Of a stretch of DNA of 64,000 nt, positions 1 to 13,057 are shown one piece after another. The DNA is from Cliona cf. orientalis (lineage: Eukaryota; Porifera; Demospongiae; Clionaida; Clionaidae): contig OZ005701.1 of the NCBI GenBank assembly GCA_963930775.1, positions 3,107,669 to 3,171,668 on the forward strand. Direction: 5' to 3'. Made by a program: the position numbers and the translations under genes. The first letter of the stretch is position 1. Each line of letters begins with the position of its first letter. The notes beneath the pieces were generated by a model. It made no database searches and was not told where the DNA came from. It worked only from the letters and a program-made list of their open reading frames with translations.

Positions 1-780
1 CTCAAATTACGAACTTTGATCGAGAGACTTTTTTGATTCACACCCTAGAATTAAAATTATGGCTCTTTGAAGTTTGTATAGGAAGCCATTCACTTGCAAT
101 GTTTGCCAAAAATTTTTTACGCGTACGCGGAATAAATTTTACGGGCGCGCGGGGTACGTTGACGACCCTTTACCAAACATTGTGCATATATACTGCTGTT
201 TGGGTGCCTGCTTGCATTGTATGGCTCTACTATGCATCCAGCTCGACTGTATGGTGGTTTTCGGACCATTTTTTTCTGATTAGTGTGTGGTCCCCTCGGA
301 AAAAAAAAAAAAAGCTTTGAAACAGGTCTGGAAAAACTTTAAAGAGGAAATGGATTGGCCATTAAATTTTCAGTGATTTCTAAATCAGTGAAATACAATT
401 TTTCTTGAGCACATGTTCCAACTTTAGGCCATACCAATTAATTTGATGTTTTGTTTCATGAGTATGGCGACTCAATATTTTGCCAATTTGATTTATGAAC
501 GTAAATTTGTGGGTGTGGTTCAGTACCACACATGTACTCTTTGTTTTCATATAATAATATTATGCCATCAGCAAGCAATATGCTTTCTATATTGATCAGA
601 AGGCAAAGAACCCCACACATGGGGAGCTAGTTTAAACAAAAAAAAAGTGACAGTAAAGTTTATTTAGCTACGGTATTTTTTTTGTTGTGGTTTTCTATCA
701 ATGTATTAGAGGTTTGCAAATTACAATTTTATAATGAGATTCATACATTACGTTTACAAATATACTCCTACCTACCGACT
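1..780. other. AT-rich non-coding stretch
   Basis: No reading frame here resembles a known protein, and no terminal inverted repeats or tandem arrays stand out. Only short A runs (around 300-313 and 640) and scattered ATAATA motifs are visible. I see nothing further. Confidence 0.5.
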
Positions 781-783
781 CAC

Positions 784-943
784 CTTTCCTGGCTAAAACT
801 TCCAATTGGTATGGCCTTATTGGAAGAGAAACTAGCTATATACCGAATAGTATGTCTATAGAATGGGAGGCTTGTAGTCACATCCACTTGACTGACAAAG
901 CCAGCTACCCCTACAGCTGTAAAGAGAGAGATATTACCAGGTC
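784..943 (-). CDS. Candidate internal exon, unknown protein
   Basis: Read on the minus strand, a TTTCCAG acceptor precedes 943 and a GTGAGT donor follows 784. The 160-nt interval between them is open in one frame. It encodes a mildly hydrophobic stretch including LFTAVGVAGFVSQVDV and SLPFYRHTIRYIASFSSN. The borders look good for an exon of a minus-strand gene whose other exons I could not find on either side. I do not recognise the family. It could be a chance open stretch, because 160 nt is short. Confidence 0.3.
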
Positions 944-944
944 C

Positions 945-1840
945 TGGAAATTCAAAGGGACATGTATATAAAAATTTAATAATGTGCACACTGTTATACT
1001 CTATGCATAACAAGGAAGTGAAATTGTATATGTGTGCGTCTGTATTTCCATGCACGGAAGCTGCTAATTTATGCTTTATGTATAATAATATTAATATGTC
1101 AAAAACAAGGTGTCATAGGATTATAGGTAGTGTTATCACAGTTTTGCATTAATGACAATACCCTTCAAAAGTTATAGCACCATTTGTCAACCACTACTGC
1201 CTTGCTTGCTCCCTAACGACCTCTTGAAGGACAAAAGTGACAGCAATAGTTTCATTTCAAGTCTAGCAGGTCTAGTGATAGCTCCTACAACACAACTGAT
1301 TTGTCACTGGTCATACAACTAGCTACATCCTGTCCTTCATAACACACTGGAAGATCAGCTTCTGCATACATCTGATTCTGTAAGCATTTTTTGACCTTTA
1401 CCAAGAGTGCATTAACAAGAGTGTACAACCTCCATATATAGTAGTACAGTAGATGGCATTTTCCATGAGTGATATCACAACAGATTGCTAATGCACCTGA
1501 GTTGTAGTAACACTATAGTAGCTACCAGCTCATTAGCTATACTTATATAAACTATGATACCACAAGGGCTGATCTGCATAGCTGCTTCTTAGTGCAGCAC
1601 TTACAGTGTATATACACAAGAGCAGGTTGCTGATACCACAAAGTAATCAGCTACTGTGTCATTCATGGATACTATGGGTGTTGCGCACTCTTGCTAATGT
1701 ACTTCTTTACATGTACATGTACATTTCACTAGTTACAGTATTACCTTAGCTATATTATGATAGTTCAAGGCTTACTCTAATAATATTATTATGGATGGGG
1801 CTTAGCATTCACTCATGTCTGTGTTGATAGCAGCCGAACT
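945..1840. other. Non-coding stretch
   Basis: AT-rich sequence with no convincing coding frame, RNA gene or inverted repeat. Nothing recognised. Confidence 0.4.
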
Positions 1841-1937
1841 GTACTAGAGCACCACAGACCCTTCACCCCATTCATATCTCTGTTGATCCTTCATCCCATC
1901 AATATTAGTATAAGACAACTGGAAGTGAAAAAACCCA

Positions 1938-2012
1938 GGGGAACCACCGGGAATTGAACCCAGGCCCTCCTGCTTTAACTGCAGGTCCCTGACCATTGAG
2001 CCACGGTTCCCC
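1938..2012 (-). repeat. tRNA-derived SINE head (tRNA-like sequence)
   Basis: The minus strand shows a tRNA-like fold. An A-box (TGGCTCAATGG) and B-box (GGGTTCAATTCCC) are present. A CCTGC/GCAGG anticodon-type stem closes a 7-base loop, and GGAACC pairs with GGTTCC. The loop carries G instead of the invariant U33, and the D stem is imperfect, so this is not a functional tRNA. Immediately downstream lies a T run followed by CACTTCCAG. The tRNA-like unit near 53,460 is followed by a T run and CTCTTCCAG, so both look like one SINE family. Confidence 0.6.
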
Positions 2013-2454
2013 TTAAAGGTGATAGACAACCCTATACCCAAACTAATGAGGCTCAAGGAGTCTGCCGGGATAGCTAAATCACCAAGCACAGAACACCAAC
2101 ACCAGTAGTAACATAATAGTTCAAGGCTTACTCTAATATGTATGGGGCTTAATATTCACTCATATCTGTAGCCTAAACTGTTCCAATTAACAATAGTTAT
2201 ACACCAAACTCCCAAGTTACAATATTGACACTGAATCAGATGTATTAGGCTTGAGAACTAATTGTACACACAATAATTAATGCAAGAATCATTGAAGAAT
2301 GAAAGTTGCACATATCCTAATGGTATCATTAAGCTAGAGTCCAACAACTACTCAACTAAACTATATAGTTCTATATTCAATGACATATGTTCCGTTCAGT
2401 TATACACTATCTATACTATAGGTTACTCAAATCAAGCCTGAATTTGTCCATCAC

Positions 2455-3759
2455 TCAAATCTCTGTGCATACAATGTGAGCTTCATAATCATACTCATCA
2501 GATTCTGGTATGATGTAATTCTCTTCATCGAACAGGATCCAGAATGCAGCTGGATAAGTGGTTCCTCCAGATCTCCATGGATTTAATTCTCTGCCAACAT
2601 GATTTCCAAGCGAATCTAACCCAACACTCCTTCGTGGCGTAGCCAATGGGTAGTCAGTTTCAGCATCAAACAGTGTGCAAGACTCGCCATGACCAACATT
2701 CAATAGACGGCCCACTTGGAAGAGGTATACACTACCTTGAACAACACCATCATGAGTATATTGAGGATCAAAAAGAAGTGTGCCATCTGAATTCTTAGTC
2801 CTCTGAGATCCTAGGGTGATACTTGCAATTGGTGTCTTGCCACCTCCAGGTCTATTGCCTTCGTACACGTCTAGCTTGTTGTTCTTAGCAAAAATGGTCA
2901 CTGCTTTGAAAGCTACAACGAATTTATAATGTGCGAGTAAATGAAAAATAATATGTATAGCTAGCTACCAGCTGTACTAAAGGCATAAGAGCTGACAGAA
3001 CTTACTCCCAAAATTAAATTGTGTCCTAGCTCTTTCCTGGACTCTTCCTTTGGTCCCTGGCAATGAATATGGCATTCCACCTTGCTCTTCAAGGTCATCT
3101 GGCCATTTCAGTGACATGTATAATGATTAGTATAAGTGTTTGTGTATAATTCTTGCTTGCTTATAGTATTATGTATATAACATATTATTGTACTATAATG
3201 GTTAGGGTATATTAAAGATCAAAGTAGCTATTGTCTGTGCAACATAATTATTATAATAATATATATTATGTACAATATAACCACCAGTCATGAGTATAAC
3301 TTGTCCATGGATCTGGCATGCGGTACTGCACTAGTAGTACCACAGCTATAGGACAGTTATTCCACAGCTGGGAAGTTATACCATGCATGGGAGGGTACAA
3401 AGTCTTTGTGTACATAATATAGTGACAAACCACATTATATACTGTAGCCTAAACCTTATCATGGTTCATTGTCACGTTTAATAATTGTACACCATTTAAA
3501 CAGGTACTCGCTTTCACCTTGTGGTTTAAATGCCCATCTCTCAGACATGTACAATTCAAATAAACCACTCAAGGCTATAAAATTTAATTATAACTTATTA
3601 TATTGTATGCAGGCTTGAATGATCAGATATTAATTAATTATTACTATTATAGTGTGTGCACTACTGCTTACATTTCTCTGTTCGCGGCCGGTATGACCTA
3701 GCTGTGCTGACTTGGAAAATCAATGCCATCAGCAGTATGATTGTTGCACTGATCTTCAT
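2455..3759 (-). CDS. Secreted protein of unknown family, three exons
   Basis: The gene reads on the minus strand as exons 3759-3672, 3098-3006 and 2912-2455, 639 nt in total, giving about 212 residues plus stop. Both introns start with GTAAG, end with AG and are phase 1, so the frame joins cleanly. The chosen ATG at 3759 opens a classical signal peptide (MKISATIILLMALIFQVSTA). The mature protein is mostly polar. Exon 2 is Gly/Arg-rich (EEQGGMPYSLPGTKGRVQ). Exon 3 gives a compact-looking domain with two cysteines and an acidic Tyr-rich tail (PESDEYDYEAH). I do not recognise the family. It is probably extracellular, and nothing suggests it is broken. Confidence 0.72.
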
Positions 3760-3879
3760 CTTGGTTGCTCTGTTGATTCCTCTGGGATGAATTGAATACT
3801 CAATTTCCGTCTGTTGATCAATGATTGTACCAAGCACAAGTGTCCTCCTTATATAAGAACTGCACTCTTTGTGGAAGTT

Positions 3880-6800
3880 CATAGGAATATATTATATTAT
3901 GTAAGGCAGAAAGTGCAAGCTGTCACTGCTAGATGTCTAGCTGTGTCAATTTTAAATGCCATTTTAAATTCCTCTACATTGCTACACTGTATATCAGTGA
4001 CAGTATAGCTTTGTAGAGGAACCCATAAAATTATTCGCTGACACGTAACATGTATATATACGGTCCATTACAGTATAGCTATGTAAAAATTAATTAGACA
4101 TGCAGTTAAAGATCTGAGTACAATGGTTCCTCTACATAGCTATACTGTAATACCCAGCATACTATAAATCTATTAATGCATGCAGTGATATTATTATAGC
4201 GGAATTAACACTATATGTAGTGCATGCATGATACACTGACATCTACATCTATAGACAGTGTAGCTCTACTTTGATGGACTGAGAACTTTCACTATTATTC
4301 AGTGACATCTAACATACTTCTTCAGTGTAAGAATGTAGAGGAACTCAGCTCTTCTACAGTTGCAATTGGTTCCTCTGTGATAGACAGTCCCTATATCAGT
4401 GGAGCCTATATAGGAACCAGGGGGGCCACTGGCCCCCCCCCCCCCCCCCCCCCAATATTTCAGAAGGGGGGCCTGGCCCCTCCAATAATCAGGCTTGATA
4501 CAAACCCTTAATATGTATGTTTTATTTCAATTTTCAATATATACCAGACTTTCTTCGTAAAAGTCTGGTTTAAATTACAAAAATATGACGTCTACAAAAG
4601 AATAATTGTGGTCACAAAATTCAGTAATTAATCAAAGCCACACCCACAACTTGTATCGGAGGCCCCTGCAACACGCGATTGCTTCCTACTCCACTGTATA
4701 CAGATATTGTATAGATGTTAAATATAAGTAAAGTTCAGTGTGGATTCCTCACTGTAACACTGCATGAAGATTGACAGCTGCATGTATGTACTAGTTATAT
4801 CATGGGTACAAGGGATGCATGTATGGCATTTATTGCACTGAAACCCAAGGGCACTTGCGCACAAGGGTTGAGATCAATAAAATTAATGCCGCCATACATC
4901 CTGTCGATGAGTGCACACGATACAACTAGTTTATATCCCGTAAACAACTACAATAGTGACTCAAGTATAAGGGTAGCATAATATCATCTGGGGCGGGGTC
5001 TGGGATCAAGACTAGGGCGTGCGCAGAGGGCATTTGTATAGTGTGTCATACTCTGTTTGACTGCTTAGTATATGTTGTGGTTTTGTACGCAATTAAAGTG
5101 GTATTTTGATAGTACTGAGATTCATGACCGCCCGCCTGCACGCTACTGAACGGAAATCCTTGATGAAAAACCGATATACAACCAATAGTGGCCTAATCTA
5201 TAACTGACATCTAGTACCTATAGTCTATATAATTCAGTGCAAGCCTGAGTGAGCCCCGAATAGGCCTTGACACAATATGCTGGCATAATTTTGAGAATAA
5301 TAGGCACCTAAAACAATTGGGAATTATACTAGAATAATAGGTAAGAATTTTAGGCATAAAAAGAATAATTGGCACAGTATCCCACAGCTTAAGCTAGTTT
5401 CATAATTAACTGGTTCCTAAGTCATAATAATGGTCAATTTGGCTGTAAATGATCACGTAAAAGGGGTGCAGCTATAGGGTCCAGATATGCTTTCAAGTTT
5501 GTATGGATTTTGGAGACTGACAGCTATTAGATTATCCATTCCATTGAAGGCGTAATTATGCATATTGACCTTGTCTATTTCCAATCACTCACAAAATTAA
5601 TGCACAATGTCATACAGTCTCGAGTGTCAGTACATGTATACTGACAACCGATCAGAATAGAATAATAGGTAGAAAAAAAAAGAATAATCTGTCAAGGCCT
5701 AGCCCGTTGATTCGCTGTACCTATGTATGGATGTATGTATGTATAATGATAATAACATATGTAGCAATATGTCGTCCACGTGCTCATAGTAGTTATAAGA
5801 CTATTAATTTTAAGTGAAATAATATAATTACAGTTAATCACAGCAGATATAGTGTAGATCATGGGCTCCACATCCATATCACATGCAGTAGATTTAAGTC
5901 TTAAAAATCTTACAATTCATATTGAGTTGGAGCCACGGCATTATAGATCAGAGTCATGAATGATGATGGCAGTGGAAGTTAGTCACAGTTGAGAAGCATG
6001 ATCAGAACCATCCATTCTTAGTACATATATACATGTAGCCATTGCTATTCTACGCAGACTCACAGTAAGAAATGGCTAAAATGACGTATGTAAAGAATGA
6101 TGCTATGATCGGACTGAGAGCTTGTGCTAACTGCTCCAGTTGGATGCTAGGCCGACTATAAATGTAACTGTATAAAGGCTAGATATAGGCGAGAATTGTG
6201 CCATGATCTCAGACAAGCAGAAACTATATACTACAGTTTTGTGTGGTTGGCACTGCTACTGTATTAAAGGCTAGAGTGGCATCTGAATGCCATACAGTTA
6301 CTGAGTATGGTGATAGAGTATCGATATTAGGCCCCACTACCCCCCTCTGGGGCCATGATGGGGAATTATTGGTGGATATTTCACCTTTTAGACCACAAAA
6401 CCTGCCCCATAGGTGGGGCATTTGATTTTGGGTATTTAATGAAAGCATACGGAATTATATTATACTTGAATCAGTTACATTGAGCTATCAGAAACCAGTT
6501 GGAACCAGCATTGATCTAACTTTTTAACAGCTTTCTGTAATGATCGACACTACGTAAATCTGTAAGGAACTGGAAGTGATTCTGGTTTCCTTCTTGTAAT
6601 AATAGGGGATTTGCTCGTAGGATCATAGCGCGCAGGTCTGTGATTCATTTGTTTATCACAGCCTCTCTTACCCTGCAGTACCGTGGCGAGACATTTTCGG
6701 CACATTTCATTGCTATGTTCATTAACTACAGAATGCTATTTTGTAGCCGTATATGCACACTCAGAACCACGTGCTAAGCTCGAGTTTCTAAAGAAGACTG

Positions 6801-7730
6801 GTTGATCGTGCATAGACACTTGACTATGACTTTGTAAAGGTGTGACTGCCGAACGCTGCTATAGTCTCGCGTCCTACAAGCTTCAGACCGCGCCCCTCAG
6901 CAGCTATCTGGACTATAGTGTGGTATGGCTTCTTCAGTTTTGACAAGAGCATATTTGGCCATGATAATGAAAGTGAAATAAAAAAATCTGGAACGTGTAA
7001 ACATTCTGCTCTGAATTTTGTCTGTAGCATGTTCTGGAGCTGAGTTTGAATTAAGGATGTAATTAGCGGATATAATGGATCATATCTTAATAACTGCACG
7101 AAGTAATGGATGCTCAAACAACAAAATACGATGAATGATCTGTATATCCCACCTACTAGCTATACTTTATGTATAGGCCAGAGTGGACTTAGGTTTAAAG
7201 TATCATAAAAATATGGTTTGATTTGAAAGTGTCATGACAGTATACTCCTTCCCATAATTGAAAATATAATATAAGCACCACCAATTTGACTTCAACTGAA
7301 GAATGATTGAACTAATCTATCATAGAAATTAGCAATTTTAAACTGATTTATCTTGACCTAAAATAATGATGTATTTAGTTGCAATTCTTTAATTTCTACT
7401 TACGATTGATGATATTCAAGATAATTTGTGCAAAATTTCGGCTAAAAAGGCAGCCTTACTACCAGAAGGGTGTGAATAACAAAAAAATAACTAGTTCTCC
7501 ATTATGTATCCAACATAGGTCAAGAGCTATACACAGTGACCACAATAATAGCATAGATGGCTGCAGGCCAGGGCATATCAGGCCTCTGCCCAGGTAAATC
7601 TTGCTGCCTGTAATAACAACGAAGGTTTTGCACATAGATATTAACTAGTCAACCATACCTGGGTTTGTTTCATACGCTATACAGCAGCCTATAGCTATGA
7701 ACAATATAGTATAATATTATTTTACTGTCA
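3880..7730. other. Intergenic DNA with dispersed short repeats
   Basis: No supported gene. A short motif, TTCCTCTACATAGCTATACTG or its near variants and reverse complement, recurs around 3971, 4008 and 4128, and again at 7786 and 8034. A C run at about 4432-4453 sits beside GGGGGGCCACTGGCC, which resembles the end of the CAGTGG-type MITEs nearby. The remainder is AT-rich with nothing recognised. Confidence 0.45.
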
Positions 7731-7860
7731 CTATCATGTGACAGCTATAGATTGTAGACGCCAGATGTCAGCAAAGTTCAGTATGTTCCTCTACATAGTT
7801 ACACTGTCGATGGCTATGATATTGATTACAGTTGAAATGCATTTGAGGAACTGAGCTATG

Positions 7861-8655
7861 TTCCTAAACTGTAAATGTATGTGCCCATGAACAAACTGTC
7901 CGTGCATGTAAGTTCCCAGCTCTACGTAGTTACATTGATGTTGGTCAGTGACATTAGTGAATGTGAGTTCCACTATAGCTACATGTGACAGCTATATAGA
8001 TTGTAGACACCGGGTGTCAGCAAAGTTCAGTATGTTCCTCTACATAATTATACTAGCTACAGTGGCGGATCCAGGATTTCTTGAAGGGGGTTTCTATTAT
8101 AATGTTGCGCGCGAAGCGCGCGCAAAATTTTTGGAAGCCACGCCCATTTTTGAATGAACCCCGCCCATTTCGATCGTTTGAGTGAAACTACCAGCCCAAT
8201 CGATCTGCTTTCGACAACTTGAATCTTCTCTGCGGCTAACACATCCTAAGGTGAGCCATAGCAGCAGTTTTCTTAGGTCTGTAGCGAGAGCGGGGGGGTT
8301 CTATTCCCTGAAAATCAAAGCCACTCCATAATGTGCTTGTATTTCAAGTCTGCCAAAGGGGGTTTCCATGGAAACTATGGAAACCTGTCTGGATCCGCTA
8401 CTGAGCTACCGTGACAGTCGATGTATAGTGTAGCTATGTATAGACTGATTTTTAACTTGTAGCTATCTATCATCTATCTATGATATTGATTACTGTAACA
8501 GTGTATAGAAATGCATTTGGGAACTGAGCTATGCTCCTAAACTGTAAATGTATGTGCCCATGAACAAACTTCACGTACATGTAAGTTCCCAGTTCTAGTT
8601 GCATTGATGTAGGTCAGCGAATTATTAGTGAATGTGAGTTCCACTACATAGCTAT
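7861..8655 (+). repeat. Direct duplication split by a MITE
   Basis: The segment at about 7861-7985 (GTAAATGTATGTGCCCATGA through GTGAGTTCCACTA) recurs at about 8531-8650 with roughly 90% identity by eye. The CAGTGG-type MITE at 8060-8403 lies between the copies. The copies share the repeated motif GTTCCTCTACATA, so this looks like an old tandem duplication later opened by the insertion. Confidence 0.65.
8060..8403 (+). mobile_element. MITE, CAGTGGCGGATCCAG family, 5-bp TSD
   Basis: The left end CAGTGGCGGATCCAG matches the right end (CTGGATCCGCTACTG) with one mismatch. AGCTA directly abuts both ends (8055-8059 and 8404-8408), a 5-bp target duplication. Inside is a short GC hairpin, GCGCGCGAAGCGCGCGC, followed by a CCACGCCCATTTTT motif. 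Related copies lie at 42057-42378 (opposite orientation) and, with different termini, at 59951-60293. No coding capacity, so non-autonomous. The termini are reminiscent of hAT elements, but the TSD is 5 bp rather than 8. Confidence 0.8.
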
Positions 8656-9072
8656 ACATTTGTAGCTAGCTATAACATTGTATGTAAATGTTAGGTGTCA
8701 GTGAAATAATTTTGTTAGCTACACTGCCAACTTTCCAATTTTAGTGAATCTCCATAATTCACTTGTTTCAATAATGCTTTTGCCCAAAAGGATTAATGTT
8801 TTTTGCTTATAATTATGAAATGTTTATAAGAAGCTAATTTTTGTGAAGGCTATAGCTATATACCAAAACCATGGAACAAATTTGACTATACAGATCCTCT
8901 GATCCAGCTGGAAATTTCTTTGTACAGACTGAATGCGAGACAGCATAACCTAGTTTTAGTACCTTTGTTCACATAGATGCCTCATGTTGAAGAAGTATGT
9001 ACTCCCTTGTAGAAAGCCAGTGTCTTATCTCCATTCACACTCCTCAGCTAGCTATCCCATGGTGAGAAATTT

Positions 9073-9284
9073 CAGTGGGGTAGCCAGGGTATGGCAGAGT
9101 GTGGCTCTCGCCACACCAACATGAACCAGTGCAATCAATAATAATTATTTTCTAGCTACTGCATGAGCTTATGAAAATAATGCTATATATACTCTAAGAA
9201 ATACCATAATTAACCATCTCTTTAGTTTTGCCCTTTATGAAACACTTCAGCCACACCAAAGTTCAGGGGCTTGCTACGCCACTG
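9073..9284 (+). mobile_element. Small MITE with CAGTGG/CCACTG ends
   Basis: The left end CAGTGGGGTAGCCAGG and the right end CTTGCTACGCCACTG are inverted copies with a few mismatches. The interior (about 212 bp) contains CTCGCCACACCAAC and GCCACACCAAAG near the two ends. No open frame. I could not find a convincing target duplication. Confidence 0.6.
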
Positions 9285-9594
9285 TGAGAATTGCAATTGG
9301 TGCGGTGGACTAGTGGACTAGTGGACTGGACTACTGGACTGACCGATTTTCATATAATAGATGTTTTCGTATAAATCCACCCTATAGGTAAGATAGAAAC
9401 CGCACTGCAAATCGGCGAGGCCCTCGAAAAAGTTCGCGTTAACACAAAGTATCACCTAGCTACCCCATCCACATGAAAAAAATCCTCGTTTACAATTGTT
9501 GTAATGTTGAAATTTACAGTCATTTTTGCTATCAGTGTACTTGTTTACAATGGTTGTATTACTGAATTACAATAAAAACACCATAATATATTAT

Positions 9595-10026
9595 TATGTG
9601 ATAGGATCTGAGAAAAGGGGTAATTTCGTGTAATTTCAGAAATTTCATTTTCAAAGGCTTGTATCTCAGGAATCATAGTAGCTATGAACCTGAACTTTAG
9701 CATGAGTAGCTATTCTTCCATCATTCTGCTACACTTGCAAGGAATTCTGAGCCACACCCACTTTTTGTGTAGAGGTGGGGCAAGCATGCGCATCGATCGA
9801 GTTCGAAAATCACCATTTTATGCCTCACTTTGGCAACTCACCATTCAGGACACGGGGCTTGCTGTCGCTTCTAACGTTGGATCTGTGAAGTAGAAGGCCT
9901 AAACTGCCCGTAAACCAAGTTGGAAGCCTAGCCTGGGGCTCATGGCCTTGGAATGATGGCAGCTTGAAAAGTGGCAAAAAAACGCGTTTTGCACGAAATT
10001 ACCCTTTTCTCAGATCCTATCACATA
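9595..10026 (+). mobile_element. MITE with CTGAGAAAAGGG inverted ends
   Basis: About 35 bp at the left end, starting TATGTGATAGGATCTGAG, returns inverted at 9992-10026 with a single-base indel. The element is 432 bp. The core CTGAGAAAAGGG and the overall length are shared with the element at 40702-41130. It has no convincing coding capacity, so it is a non-autonomous DNA transposon of undetermined superfamily. Confidence 0.82.
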
Positions 10027-10189
10027 TAGCAGGTAGCAAATTAGGTAATAAGTACCGATTAAATCCTTATTAATTTTATAACAATTGTAGCTACGAGTCT
10101 AACAACTGTTGCATTTTTAAATAGTAGTAAATACAGGTCAAATAGATGTTTATGTAAAAGTATAGAAATTGCCATGATTATATCATGGG

Positions 10190-10700
10190 AAGATTTTACG
10201 TGACTTGTTCCTTGGGTTAATCATGGGAAGATTTTATGTGACTTGTAGCTACCTTGATTTAATCATGGGGACATTTTACGGCACATAATATAATGAAAGC
10301 CCAATTTTTAGTAGCTATACATGGGAAGATTTTACGTAAGGTCAAAGTACTTACGTAAAATCTTCCCATATAATAGAATCCAAGAGCACAGTAATCAGGT
10401 GAGGATTTATGTGTGGACTTTGACCTCACGTAAAATCTCCCCAGGTAGCTATATAACAGATTATACTCTGGGCTGACATTATCGAAATTTGATCCTGCCA
10501 TACATAGAGACCTTTGACCTCACGTAAAATCTTCCCATAATATAATAGCATCAGAGAACACAATAATCAGGTGAGGATTTATGTGTGAACTTTGACCTCA
10601 CATAAAATCTCCCCAAGTAAATGACAGATTACACTCTGGGCTGACATTATTGAAATTAGATTCTCTACCGTGCACAGAGAGCTTTGACCCCATGCCTAGT
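10190..10700 (+). repeat. Tandem duplication with repeated AAGATTTTACGT motif
   Basis: A unit of about 177 bp occurs at roughly 10340-10510 and again at 10517-10690. The copies share CAGGTGAGGATTTATGTGTG and ACTCTGGGCTGACATTAT. The motif GGGAAGATTTTACGTGA, in both orientations, also recurs at 10188, 10227 and 10320. A G run follows at about 10717-10736. Confidence 0.65.
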
Positions 10701-10739
10701 ATAATACTACCAATTGGGGGGGGGGGGGGGGGGGGGATC

Positions 10740-13000
10740 AATGCAGATAGCTATAACAGTGTATTTGGCTACTGTAACAGTACATGTATTATCTGATAGT
10801 TCATGTGTGATAGCTAACAATATAAAACCACATGAAATTATTATAATAAATTAATTATAATCACAATTATGATAGATGATGAATAAGGAGTTAGCTAGTT
10901 GCTAACTGTTGCATTAATTTTGTAGCTACTTAACAAATTCAAGGTCCTCATCATCCAGTCCTGCATAATACCGTATACTGTTTCTTTGTCAGTAGGGAAG
11001 TATATTCCATATTTTTCTGTTTTTCCATTATAATATTATGATGAAACTCAGCCAGAGGCAGACAAGAATGAGAAACAGGCGCATGGTAAACTTGCAATAA
11101 GCCATGGCTATGTCACATCTAGATACCTGACAGTGCGGAGGTATATGCAGAACCCCGCGCACGCTTAAAAGAACAACCAACCAGATTAATTTCAAAGAGT
11201 GCATACTGGGTGGAGCTGCTAGATCCAGAGTCAGATCCAGAGTGGTGTCACTGTGCATTGGCATTCAACTACGCATGCATGCGCATGCGCAAGCGCAAGC
11301 GCAAGCAGCTGCCACTAGCCACGCGCACGCTAATAATAGTACCTGGCATTATGATTCAGTATCTTCGAGTCTCTGATCTGGTTAATTTGAACAATTTGTC
11401 ATAGCACTCGGCCTAGAAACTGGCAAGTACAAACTATGTAGCTAGCTATAGTTTAATAAACAGTGTAGCTAGTCTATAATAATCTTATTAATATGCATGA
11501 AAAATATCAGCTTAAGGCCAAGCTTTGTAGATTCCTTGTTTCCTGTCACCCGCCCGCATCCTTTCTAGGCTACCGCATCTACATTTATTATTGAATTTTC
11601 AGGCTTATGAATCTCATTAGCGGGTGGCCCTTAATAATATTCATGGAGGAAGCAGTCGTATAATAATTCTGCAGTATTGTGGCCTATGAATAAGGCAATA
11701 ATAGCTAATAACCGCCCGCCCGCCCGCATACTCTTGGCCTATTGATGGTGCCGCAATTGCTCTACGATTTGCGAAACCAGTCCGCTTATTAGTTTTATTG
11801 TGAACAATCACAGTATCACACAATGTACAATACATACGGATGTACGTATTTCTAAATTAAGTAATATTATGATTTTTATTTGCTATGATGAAGCTGGTTT
11901 TTAAAGGTGAGTTTATCAATATCTTTAGAATCTTACGAAAGTGGTAGGGACAAGAAGGTGAAGGGGCACCTGGGGTTTCAGTGTTGATTGTATTACCAAG
12001 GGGCAGGGATCTGGAGGGGCACATTAATTTGTTGGTTGTCGTAGATTAAATATAGAGTAAGCGATCAAATATCGGCCACAACGTATATTCGGACGATCAT
12101 ACCTCAAAAACAAGAAGAGCTGTGATCATCGCTCTTACGCCAGAATGTAGCCCAGGCCAAGTGCTAGTTGCGTACCAATCGCGAACTAACCACGCCCAAA
12201 ACTGTTGGAGCTACAGCAGGAAATGTATCTGCGTCCGATTATAGCAAATCACGGACAAGAGTGTCGAATTTCGGACGATCGCTCCACAAGTATGTACAAA
12301 AGCGCGGCAAGCCGCCACAGCTGGGATGCGGTACCACCTAACCTCCCTCTATCAGACTGGCAAATCTTGGACACGGGCAGTATTGTGGGGTAAGTCCGCA
12401 CTACAAGGCTCAGGATTGGTCAGAACTGTAGAGGCGTGTTCACAAAGAAGAGTGCCTCGGGCCATAGCTACAGCTAGAGATGCATTGTGGAACGATCGGC
12501 GCGAAAGCGCCGCATGTTTCAATTGGCCTGCTAAGCAGGCGTGGCGCTAGCCACCGAGCCTCGAGCGAAGCGAGAGGCGAGTTCTGTTCTTTATCATACC
12601 TATCAGTAGTCAGGTAGCAACGTTCGAGCAGAGCGAGAACGTCACCATTGTTTAGTTGCTATGAGGGGTGTGGCCTCTGCAAACGCTTCCATCTGTGCAT
12701 GCGCACGGTACTGATGGGCAAATCTTGCCGCCCAGGCAGGACACTATTTGTACATATGAGCTACGTCTCTATGTTTTATGAGCATGTACTGATCATGCAT
12801 ACTAACCACATTATCCCATGATTGTGAAATTAAACATACTTGTATACAGTACAAACAATATTATTATGATTAGCTACATGTACATACACAAGCAAGAAGA
12901 CATCTTTTATTCATCACAGCATTATTTTGTAACTTATTTACTAGTACACGTATGGCAGCAGCGCATATATATAAACATGTACAATGTAGCTACAAAGTAA
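10740..13000. other. Intergenic DNA, no recognised gene
   Basis: AT-rich up to about 12,050, then more GC-rich to 12,750. The GC-rich part has several small hairpins (GGCGCGAAAGCGCC, CTCGAGCGAAGCGAGAG, CGTTCGAGCAGAGCGAGAACG). These resemble the internal hairpins of MITEs elsewhere in the window and suggest decayed mobile DNA. Repeated CCCGCC tracts lie near 11,545 and 11,713. No protein family recognised. Confidence 0.4.
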
Positions 13001-13016
13001 ATCATCCGTGAGTCCC

Positions 13017-13017
<1 letters not shown>

Positions 13018-13057
<40 letters not shown>
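13018..13057 (+). repeat. Long poly-C tract
   Basis: About 40 consecutive C residues within otherwise AT-rich sequence. Shorter C or G runs of 12-23 occur near 4432, 10717, 13655, 16350, 16542, 22829 and 27237, several of them inside or beside MITEs. Confidence 0.85.

Noticed and set aside
1938-2012. Functional tRNA gene
   Set aside because: G at position 33, an imperfect D stem and a SINE-like tail shared with another unit argue for a repeat.
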